From Deltaproteobacteria bacterium UBA2385 (GTDB lineage: Bacteria > Myxococcota_A > UBA796 > UBA2385): a stretch of 6,976 bases of DNA. Numbering within the stretch: position 1 is the first letter of the stretch; every line of letters starts with the position of its first letter. The notes beneath the pieces are model-generated. The model saw nothing but the letters and a program-made list of their open reading frames with translations, ran no database searches and was not told where the DNA came from. A program made the translations under genes and the position numbers. The stretch is taken from positions 1,689 through 8,664 of the forward strand of contig DDSR01000422.1 in NCBI GenBank assembly GCA_002343455.1. Direction: 5' to 3'. This document shows positions 1 to 5,767 of this stretch, piece by piece.

Positions 1-832
1 GAGGGGGGGGAGGGGAGGGGGCGGGCAGCGACGCGTCCGCTCGTCCCCGGTCCTCACGATCGGCCCGGACCAGCAGCCCGGCTTCGACCAGCCGGTTGAC
101 CGCCTCGCGCGCGCCGCCCCCCTCTCGCCCGACCAGCACCGCGAGGTCGAGCTCGCCTCCGGCCTCCGACAGGGTGCGCAGGACCGAGCTCATCCGGGCG
201 CCGCGAACCGGGGCCGAAGCCGCCTCGGGCCCGCTGAGGCGAACGGTCTGGATCCGACCGGCGTTGCCCTCCTGCTGCTCCTCTTCACGCAGCAGCCCCT
301 CCTTCAGCAGGGCCGCCAGGGCGCGGGCGACGGCCTGCTCCTCGATCTCGCCGTGCAGCCGCCGGGCCAGGCTGCCGGAGCTCAGGCCGGGACGGGCCAC
401 CACCTCTCGCAGGACCTGGATCCGCTCGTCCTCGACGATGCGGGGGCGGGCCAGCTCGCGCACCGCCTCGTCCGTCGGGCGCAGCACCCGGCGGCCGTGT
501 CGTTTCAGGCCGGCGGGCAGGGCCGTGGCGATGACCTCGCCCAGGGGAGACAGGTAGTAGCTGGCGATCCAGCGCATGAACGCCAGCTGGCCCTCGTCGA
601 AGGCGGGCTCGACGTCCAGCAGCCGGCTGACCGGTCGAAGCCGCGCCTCGGCGACCGCGGGATCTCCTGGGGCGACGACGTAGCCGGCGACCTGCCGCCC
701 GCCGAAGGGCACCATCACCGCGTGTCCGACGCGGATGTCCAGGGCCGGGGGGACGCTGTAGGTGAAGGTCTCGAAGAGGGGCAGGGCCGGGGCGACCTGG
801 ACCCGCGCCTGGGGTGTCGCGATCGGCCTCAC
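1..832 (-). CDS. priA: Primosomal protein N' (PriA), N-terminal part, cut by window edge
   Basis: PriA is the DNA helicase that recognises stalled or D-loop forks and reloads the replisome. About 277 codons are visible from the GTG at 832-830. The N-terminal 3'-DNA-binding domain is clear: FTYSVP at residues 23-28, VGHAVMVPFGGRQVAGYVV at 35-53, then the family hallmark YYLSPLGEVIATALP at 92-106. A winged-helix-like region rich in Leu, Arg and Glu follows (about 130-260), ending in a Pro-rich linker (APSPPPP) at the edge. The Walker A, DEAH-type helicase motifs and zinc-binding cysteines would lie beyond position 1 and are not seen. The GTG start is chosen because it overlaps the galU stop (GTGA) and has an AGGAGG Shine-Dalgarno 7 bases upstream. 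The sequence is therefore co-transcribed with and coupled to galU. Identification rests on motif recall, not a database search, but the domain pattern is distinctive. Confidence 0.88.
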   Translation of the reverse strand, partial: MRPIATPQARVQVAPALPLFETFTYSVPPALDIRVGHAVMVPFGGRQVAGYVVAPGDPAVAEARLRPVSRLLDVEPAFDEGQLAFMRWIASYYLSPLGEVIATALPAGLKRHGRRVLRPTDEAVRELARPRIVEDERIQVLREVVARPGLSSGSLARRLHGEIEEQAVARALAALLKEGLLREEEQQEGNAGRIQTVRLSGPEAASAPVRGARMSSVLRTLSEAGGELDLAVLVGREGGGAREAVNRLVEAGLLVRADREDRGRADASLPAPSPPPP

Positions 833-1689
833 CCGGGGTCCTCCTGCCCGGCCAGCAGCGCCGCCAGCTCGGGCCGGCGCCGGGCGAAGTGCAGGTTGGC
901 CTCCAGCCATCCGGGCAGGCTGCCCGCGTCGAAGCGGTGGCCCTCGAAGCAGATCCCCATCACCCGGCCTTGGCCCGCTAGCACCGCTAGGGCGTCGGTG
1001 AGCTGGACCTCGTCGTTTCGTCCCCGGGGGGTACGCTCCAGGATGGTGAAGATGTCCGGCGGCAGGATGTAGCGCCCGACAATGGCATGACGGCTGCGCG
1101 CCTGGGCGGGCTCTGGTTTCTCGGTCATTTGATCAACCAACATATGCCCCTCTGCAGTCCAGCGCCCGCTGCAGATCCCGTACTGGCTGACCCGCTCGAT
1201 CGGCACCTCCATCAGGGCCACCGCGGCCATGTCCGGCGGCGTCGCCGCGCCGAGCTGACCGATCGCCGGGACCTCGCTGTCGATCAGGTCGTCGGCCAAC
1301 AGGACGGCGAAGGGCTCGTCCCCGACGGCCGACTGCGCGCTGAGCACGGCCAGCCCCAGCCCGCGCGCCTCCCGCTGCCGCACGGTGACGACGTCCACCA
1401 GCCCGGTGATGCCGCGAACCATCGCCAGCAGATCGGTCTTTCCCTGCTCTTCGAGGTGCCGCTCCAGCTCGGGGTTGGTGTCGAAGTAGTCGGCCAGGGC
1501 CTCCTTGCCGTGGGTCGTGACCAGCACGATGCGCTCGATGCCGGCGGCGACGGCCTCGACGACGGCGTACTCGATGCAGGGCCGGTCCAGGATGGGCAGC
1601 AGCTCCTTGGGAACAGCCTTGGTGATGGGCAGCCAGCGCGTGCCGAAGCCCGCGACGGGGAGGACGGCGGTGCGCACGGTGCTGGGCAC
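829..1689 (-). CDS. galU: UTP-glucose-1-phosphate uridylyltransferase (GalU)
   Basis: This cytoplasmic enzyme makes UDP-glucose from UTP and glucose-1-phosphate, the precursor for LPS, capsule, exopolysaccharide and galactose interconversion. The 286-residue length is normal for bacterial GalU. The nucleotide-binding signature is at residues 13-31 (AGFGTR, then TKAVPKELLP with lysines 24 and 28). VRQ at 103-105 holds the usual uracil-contacting Gln. The metal-site acidic pair is ADD (132-134), followed by EKP (190-192), VGRY (204-207), EVQLTDAL (227-234) and FDAGSLPGWLEAN (253-265). One oddity is GLGLAVLSA at 110-118, where most GalU proteins have GLGHAVLCA, so His is Leu at 113. The start is a GTG at 1689-1687 with only a weak GGA upstream; no better start is seen before the conserved N-terminal strand TAVLPVAG. 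It overlaps priA by 4 bases and is divergent from the barrel gene. Confidence 0.95.
   Translation of the reverse strand: MPSTVRTAVLPVAGFGTRWLPITKAVPKELLPILDRPCIEYAVVEAVAAGIERIVLVTTHGKEALADYFDTNPELERHLEEQGKTDLLAMVRGITGLVDVVTVRQREARGLGLAVLSAQSAVGDEPFAVLLADDLIDSEVPAIGQLGAATPPDMAAVALMEVPIERVSQYGICSGRWTAEGHMLVDQMTEKPEPAQARSRHAIVGRYILPPDIFTILERTPRGRNDEVQLTDALAVLAGQGRVMGICFEGHRFDAGSLPGWLEANLHFARRRPELAALLAGQEDPG
840..845 (-). promoter_or_regulatory. Shine-Dalgarno site of priA inside galU
   Basis: A perfect AGGAGG reads on the minus strand at 845-840, 7 bases before the GTG at 832-830. It lies within the last codons of galU. This fixes the priA start and supports translation re-initiation from the overlapping galU stop. 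Confidence 0.8.
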
Positions 1690-1865
1690 GGGGGATCCGT
1701 TGAGCCGATTGGGGAGGGAGCCTTCGCTGGCACGGGCCCCGCCCTGGCATAACGTGCCGGCGCTCTCGCCCCGAAGGGGACGAGGGGGCCAAGGCGGCGG
1801 GTTGCCCCTGGTAGTGCCCCGCCATAGGCCGAGCGGTGCGCTTCCTCCTGTCCAGCGGAGCCCTC
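1690..1865. promoter_or_regulatory. Divergent intergenic region, galU / outer-membrane protein
   Basis: This 176-bp stretch (146 bp if the upstream GTG at 1836 is the real start) must carry promoters for galU-priA on the minus strand and for the barrel gene on the plus strand. I see no convincing sigma-70 -35/-10 pair. Three structures stand out. TGGCACG at 1728-1734 has GC at 1741-1742, the GG-N10-GC spacing of a sigma-54 element. TGGCA recurs at 1745-1749, 17 bp after the first copy, and forms a short inverted repeat with TGCC at 1755-1758. CCCCGAAGGGG at 1769-1779 is a small palindrome. Their function is inferred only from location. Confidence 0.45.
1857..1860 (+). promoter_or_regulatory. 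Shine-Dalgarno supporting the GTG start at 1866
   Basis: GGAG lies 5 bases before the GTG at 1866. It is a better ribosome site than the lone AGG (1826-1828) before the in-frame GTG at 1836. It therefore favours the shorter protein, whose N-terminus begins directly with a compact signal peptide. Confidence 0.5.
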
Positions 1866-2819
1866 GTGCCCGGCTTCAGACGCCTCTCCGCCATCCTGCT
1901 CCTGCTCGGTGGGCCGGGCCTCTTCGGGGGATCGGGCCTCGCCCTCGCCGCCAACCCCTCGCCCGGGGGGGCCGACACCGTCGCCCAGGGGGGCACGGCG
2001 CGGGCCGGCACCCATGGCCTGGGCAGCGTCCTGGCCGCCCCGGCCCTGCTGGGCCTGACCGCGCGCTACCAGATCCAGGCCAGCGGCGAGCTGGGTCCCG
2101 ACAAGCTCAAGGGCCTCAAGGCCTACGCCATGGACAGCAACACCGGGCTCGTCGCCATGGGCCTGGGCTGGCAGTACCAGCTCTCCGAGCCGATCTCCCA
2201 CCTGCGGGATCTGCCTGGCTGGATCGAGCCGGGCACCGACCTCAGCAACCCGACCGCCCGCTCCATCCTGGGCGGCGGGCTCAGCGCCGCCCTGGCCGAT
2301 CGGCGGTTGGGCCTGGGCCTGGGGCTCTCCTGGCACAACCGGGCCACCCGCTTCTCGGACACCGAGAGCTGGTTTCAAGGAAACCTCAGCGTCGCCGGAC
2401 GCGTGGGCCCGGGCGAGGAGCTGGTGCTCAGCTTCGTCGCCGACAACCTGATCGTCCCATCAAACGTCGAGAGCCCGCTGACCTTCGGGACGGGCATGGC
2501 GCTGCGGCCCATCCCCGAGGTGGGGATCAGCGGGCAGGTCGACCTCCTGACCGGGGCCTTCGACCAGCCCGTCGAGCTCGCCTTCGGCATGGGCGCCGAG
2601 GGCGTCCTGGCCGAGACCGTCGCCTTGCGCGGCGGCTTTCGGCGCGACGCAGATCGCGACAGCGACTTCGCCACCATGGGCCTCGGCCTGCTCTCCCCCC
2701 AGGTCAGCCTGGACTACGCGGCCGAGCTGGTCGTCGGACATGCCGACCAGGCTCCGGCGGGCTGGGAGGACGGCAAGCTGCGCCACCAGCACACCCTCTC
2801 CTTGCTGATCCAGCTGTAG
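1866..2819 (+). CDS. Secreted protein, putative PorV/FadL-like outer-membrane beta-barrel
   Basis: I do not recognise a named gene. From the GTG at 1866 the 317-residue product begins with a textbook Sec signal peptide: basic MPGFRR, a hydrophobic core LSAILLLL followed by a Gly-rich stretch, and an ALA (26-28) cleavage site before Ala-Asn-Pro. An in-frame GTG at 1836 would add 10 residues. The mature protein has many short, Gly-rich alternating-hydrophobic strands typical of small barrels. Examples are RLGLGLGLSW, ELVLSFVADNLIVPS, FGMGAEGVLAETVALRGGF and SLDYAAELVV; it ends in TLSLLIQL. The sequence 'strand, DNL, fixed-gap strand, ALRGGFR, MGLGLLSPQVSLDYA' resembles the PorV/UPF0164 and FadL-like barrel families. 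The final residue is Leu rather than the usual Phe. No substrate can be inferred. It is divergent from galU and ends 16 bp from a convergent gene, so it appears to be monocistronic. Confidence 0.7.
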   Translation: MPGFRRLSAILLLLGGPGLFGGSGLALAANPSPGGADTVAQGGTARAGTHGLGSVLAAPALLGLTARYQIQASGELGPDKLKGLKAYAMDSNTGLVAMGLGWQYQLSEPISHLRDLPGWIEPGTDLSNPTARSILGGGLSAALADRRLGLGLGLSWHNRATRFSDTESWFQGNLSVAGRVGPGEELVLSFVADNLIVPSNVESPLTFGTGMALRPIPEVGISGQVDLLTGAFDQPVELAFGMGAEGVLAETVALRGGFRRDADRDSDFATMGLGLLSPQVSLDYAAELVVGHADQAPAGWEDGKLRHQHTLSLLIQL

Positions 2820-2821
2820 CG

Positions 2822-2835
2822 GCTCGGGGCCGAGC
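2822..2835. terminator. Short GC hairpin between convergent genes
   Basis: GCTCG (2822-2826) and CGAGC (2831-2835) can pair with a 4-base loop in the 16-bp gap between two convergent stop codons. Neither side carries a T-run. If it ends transcription it does so as a bidirectional hairpin without a canonical U tract, so the call is weak. Confidence 0.3.
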
Positions 2836-4233
2836 TCAGGCGCCTCGGGCCAGCTGCTCTTCTTTCGCCTCGGCGCGCCCGGACTCCCGCAGCAGGCGGC
2901 TGCTGAGCTGCATGGCGTTCTCGATGCTGTGGTCCATGTTGTTGTACCAGAAGAGGCCGGTGCGACCGGCGAGGTGCAGGTTGCTGAAGCCGGCCAGGCC
3001 GCGTCGGGCCTGCTCCAGCTGCCCCGGGTAGTCCTTGCGGTAGATCGGGTAGCTGTCCCCCACCCGCTCGACCCGCGCTTCGATCACATTGCGAGGGTCG
3101 CGCACCAGCCCGACCTTGCGTAGATCGTCGATCACCCAGTCCATCAAGCGCTCGGCGGAGCGCCAGCGCTCGTCGCCCTCCATGCAGGTCACCTCGCAGC
3201 AGTAGCCGGTCATCCCGGGCGGGCAGGTCGCCGGCGAGAAGAAGCGGGGGACGCTGACCCGGTTGATCAACAGGTCCGAGGCGCCGTAGTAGCACCACTG
3301 GTAGTCGCGGGGAGCCTCCTCCTTCACGACGACGTTGTAGAGCAACAGGCCCAGGTAGGTCAGGTCCGGCACGGGCAGGCCGAGCTGCTGGCTGGCCAGG
3401 GTGATGGGCGCGGTCCAGACCACCGCCGAGGGGTGGAAGCTCTCCTTGCCGGCCCAGACCGTGTGGACCCGGCCGTTGGCGCCCTCCATCCGCGCGCCGG
3501 TGCCGGTGAAGATGCGTCCACCCAGGCGCCGGATCTGCGCGGAGACGCTGGCCCAGGCCTCGTGCATCCCGCCGGTCGGGTACAGGAAGTGCTGCGGCTT
3601 CTTGTCGAACTGCAGCAGCGTCGACTTCAGCAGCTGGAAGAGGTTCTGCATCTGGGCGTTGTCGTCCAGGATGGCCCGGTTGATGCCCACCTTGGCCCAG
3701 TCGCTGTGCGTCTCGCGGGGGTGGATGCCCAGGAACTTGTTGCTGTAGCCCAGGAAGAAGTGCTCGTAGAGGGTGGGGCCGTACTGGCGGAGGATGTAGT
3801 CCTCGAAGGAGCCTTCCCCGTACTGGCGGCTGCTGTTGCGGGCCAGGTCGACGAAGGCCTTGCCGGCGATGTCGGGGGGGAGCTGAACCAGGTTCTGCGG
3901 CTTGATCGGCCAGCCGTAGTACTTGCCCTTGAAGTAGACCTCGGACTTGCGCGGGAAGAAGGTCCCCCCCTCCGAGAGGACCCGCTCCAGGTAGGACTTC
4001 ACGTTGGGGTTGCTGGTGTCGAAGCGATGCGGGCCGCAGTCGAAGACGTAGCGGTCCTCGTAGATGTAGCTGCGGGCGAGGCCGCCCACCTGGTCGAGCT
4101 TCTCGATGACCACGACCTCGGCGCCGGCTTCGGCCAGGAGGTGAGCGGTGACCAGGCCGGCCACCCCCGCGCCGACGACTACGACGGGACCGTCGAAGAT
4201 GGACTGAGGGGCGGTGTGAGCGTGTGGGGCCAT
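2836..4233 (-). CDS. FAD-dependent oxidoreductase, protoporphyrinogen-oxidase/UGM-like
   Basis: This is a 465-residue flavoprotein of the amine-oxidase/protoporphyrinogen-oxidase-like superfamily (COG1232 type). The dinucleotide-binding Rossmann motif is VVVVGAGVAG (17-26), ending with the ribose-binding acid E44. QVGGLARS (48-55) and DCGPHRFDTSN (65-75) match the 'GG-R ... D-G-HRF' pattern after it. YPTGGMHEAW is at 218-227, YPIYRKDYPGQLEQ at 395-408, and the C-terminal FAD motif LAGRTGLFWYNNMDHSIENA at 421-440. Close relatives of this architecture often sit in polysaccharide loci and resemble UDP-galactopyranose mutase. Nearby galU is compatible with that, but the substrate is unknown. A true HemY role is less likely because no heme gene is nearby. 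The first 15 residues are a polar tail before the FAD fold. The ATG at 4233 has GAGG 5 bases upstream. No membrane segment or signal peptide is seen. Confidence 0.85.
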   Translation of the reverse strand: MAPHAHTAPQSIFDGPVVVVGAGVAGLVTAHLLAEAGAEVVVIEKLDQVGGLARSYIYEDRYVFDCGPHRFDTSNPNVKSYLERVLSEGGTFFPRKSEVYFKGKYYGWPIKPQNLVQLPPDIAGKAFVDLARNSSRQYGEGSFEDYILRQYGPTLYEHFFLGYSNKFLGIHPRETHSDWAKVGINRAILDDNAQMQNLFQLLKSTLLQFDKKPQHFLYPTGGMHEAWASVSAQIRRLGGRIFTGTGARMEGANGRVHTVWAGKESFHPSAVVWTAPITLASQQLGLPVPDLTYLGLLLYNVVVKEEAPRDYQWCYYGASDLLINRVSVPRFFSPATCPPGMTGYCCEVTCMEGDERWRSAERLMDWVIDDLRKVGLVRDPRNVIEARVERVGDSYPIYRKDYPGQLEQARRGLAGFSNLHLAGRTGLFWYNNMDHSIENAMQLSSRLLRESGRAEAKEEQLARGA

Positions 4234-4314
4234 GAGTTCCTCGGGGGGAGTGTTCTACCATTCTCGCGTGTCCGCGGTCATCCTCTTTGCGAGGGCCCGC
4301 GTTAGGCGGCCGGA
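4234..4314. promoter_or_regulatory. Divergent promoter region, FAD oxidoreductase / pepP
   Basis: These 81 bp lie between two divergent starts and should hold both promoters. The minus-strand side has a good GAGG ribosome site (4242-4239). The pepP side has only a weak AGG about 8 bases before its ATG. TAGAAC and GAGAAT on the minus strand are possible -10 elements, but no matching -35 was found. Confidence 0.4.
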
Positions 4315-5727
4315 ATGTCCACCCTCCGAAACCCGGCCCTTCACCGTCTCCACCGCCAGAACCTGCTCGACGCCCTGGCCGAGGGGGAAGGTGTCCTGCT
4401 CTTCGCCTCGCCCCACCGGGTGCGCAGCAACGACACCGAGTACCGCTATCGGCCGGACAGCGACCTCTGGTACCTCAGCGGCTGGGAGCAGCCCGAAGCG
4501 GCCATCCTCCTCCGCAAGGGCGCCGAGCAGCCCTTCGTCATGTTCGTGCAGCCCCGCAACCCCGAGCGCGAGACCTGGGAGGGACGGCGTCCCGGTCCGG
4601 AGGGCGCGGTGGCCGACTTCGGCGCGGACGCGGCCTGGCCCTGGACCGAGCTCAGCACCCGCCTCCCGGATCTCCTGATGGGGATGCGCGCCCTGCACTA
4701 CCCGGTGGCGCAGGACCCGGACATGGACGCGCTGGTCATGGGGGCCATCCGCGGCGGCCGGCGCAAGGCCCGCAAGCACGGCCTGGACATGCCCGACACC
4801 TTGATCGACCCGGCGCGGCTGATCCACGAGCTGCGGATCATCAAGTCCGAAGCCGAGCTGGACCTGCTGCGCAAGGCCGCCGAGATCACCTGCGAGGCCC
4901 ACTCCCGCGCCATGGCGATGACCGCTCCGGGCGTCTTCGAGTACCAGCTCGAAGCGGCCATCGACGGGCACTTCCGGGCTCGAGGCGGCGTCGGTCCCGG
5001 CTACAGCACCATCGTCGGCGGCGGCGCCAACGCCACCATCCTGCACTACGTCGAGAACCGCGACGCCCTGCGCGAGGGGGACCTCGTCTGCGTCGACGCC
5101 GGCTGCGAGTTCGACTTCTACACCGCCGACGTCACCCGCACCTGGCCCGTCAGCGGCCGCTTCAGCCCGGCCCAGCGCGAGCTCTACGAGCTGGTCCTCC
5201 AGGCCGAGCTGGCCTGTATCGATCGGGTCCGGCCGGGCGTCACCCACAAGGAGATCCACGACACCGCGGTCCGGATCCTGACCACCGGCATGGTCCGCCT
5301 GGGGCTGCTGGCCTACGACCGCGCCGCCGAAGAGTCGCTGGGCGACAAGCTGGAGCACGGCCTCCCCGAGCCGCTGCCGGCCGACGCCAGCGAGGAGCAG
5401 GTGGTCGACCGCCTGATCGAGACCGAGCGCTTCAAGCGGTACTACATGCACGGCACCGGCCACTGGCTGGGAATGGACGTGCACGACGTGGGCGCCTACG
5501 TCGAGGACGGCGACAGCCGCCGGACCCGCCCGGGGATGGTCCAGACGATCGAGCCGGGGCTGTACATCCCGCTGGACGACGAGCAGGCGCCCGAGCGTTT
5601 CCGCGGCATCGGCATCCGCATCGAAGACGATGTGCTCTGCACCGAGGCGGACCCGATCGTGCTGACCGCGGCGGCGCCCAAGGCGATCGACGAGGTCGAA
5701 GCCCTGGTCGGAAGCCTCCGCGGCTAG
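4315..5727 (+). CDS. pepP: Xaa-Pro aminopeptidase (aminopeptidase P, family M24B)
   Basis: This cytoplasmic di-metal peptidase removes an N-terminal residue followed by proline. At 470 residues it is slightly longer than the roughly 440 of E. coli PepP. The N-terminal AMP_N domain is clear (about 10-145), with NDTEYRYRPDSDLWYLSG at 39-56. The pita-bread catalytic domain follows from about 175. All five metal ligands are present: D261 and D272 (VDAG ... ADVTRTWP), H383 (MHGTGHWLG), E413 (TIEPGLYI) and E437 (GIRIEDD). The accessory histidines H244, H379 and H390 are also present. Compared with E. coli, an acidic insertion of about 28 residues lies between the LGLL at 329-332 and the YYMHG at 376. 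The ATG at 4315 has a weak ribosome site. The next start would cut into the N-terminal domain, so this one is kept. It appears to be monocistronic: divergent from the FAD enzyme and convergent with the phosphatase. Confidence 0.96.
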   Translation: MSTLRNPALHRLHRQNLLDALAEGEGVLLFASPHRVRSNDTEYRYRPDSDLWYLSGWEQPEAAILLRKGAEQPFVMFVQPRNPERETWEGRRPGPEGAVADFGADAAWPWTELSTRLPDLLMGMRALHYPVAQDPDMDALVMGAIRGGRRKARKHGLDMPDTLIDPARLIHELRIIKSEAELDLLRKAAEITCEAHSRAMAMTAPGVFEYQLEAAIDGHFRARGGVGPGYSTIVGGGANATILHYVENRDALREGDLVCVDAGCEFDFYTADVTRTWPVSGRFSPAQRELYELVLQAELACIDRVRPGVTHKEIHDTAVRILTTGMVRLGLLAYDRAAEESLGDKLEHGLPEPLPADASEEQVVDRLIETERFKRYYMHGTGHWLGMDVHDVGAYVEDGDSRRTRPGMVQTIEPGLYIPLDDEQAPERFRGIGIRIEDDVLCTEADPIVLTAAAPKAIDEVEALVGSLRG

Positions 5728-5742
5728 CTGTGCTAGTTGGTC

Positions 5743-5761
5743 CCCCTAGCGCCGGTAGGGG
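5743..5761. terminator. Hairpin in the convergent pepP / phosphatase gap
   Basis: CCCCTA (5743-5748) and TAGGGG (5756-5761) form a 6-bp stem with a 7-base loop in the 40-bp gap between convergent stop codons. A smaller inverted repeat, CTAGC-TGT-GCTAG (5724-5736), overlaps the pepP stop. Neither has a U tract on either strand. A bidirectional terminator is plausible from position only. Confidence 0.35.
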
Positions 5762-5767
5762 AGCTGC

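Noticed and set aside
353..1072. Plus-strand open frame over priA and the end of galU
   Set aside because: Antisense to two confidently recognised genes; composition looks like a shadow of their codon bias.
1505..3031. Long plus-strand open frame of about 508 codons
   Set aside because: It runs antisense to galU, then through the barrel gene in another frame. Its product is Arg/Pro/Gly-rich low-complexity sequence typical of a shifted frame in GC-rich DNA.
2714..4261. Minus-strand open frame of about 515 codons, longer than the FAD gene
   Set aside because: It reads the FAD oxidoreductase in a shifted frame, giving Arg/Pro/Gly-rich sequence without motifs, whereas the 465-codon frame carries complete FAD signatures.
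4263..4293. CTCGC ... GCGAG inverted repeat in the FAD/pepP gap as an operator
   Set aside because: Only 5 bp per arm with a 21-base gap, which is expected by chance in this composition.
4255..5484. Minus-strand frame of about 409 codons antisense to pepP
   Set aside because: The product is Val/Gly/Asp-rich with no domain, and the opposite strand encodes a complete PepP with all metal ligands.
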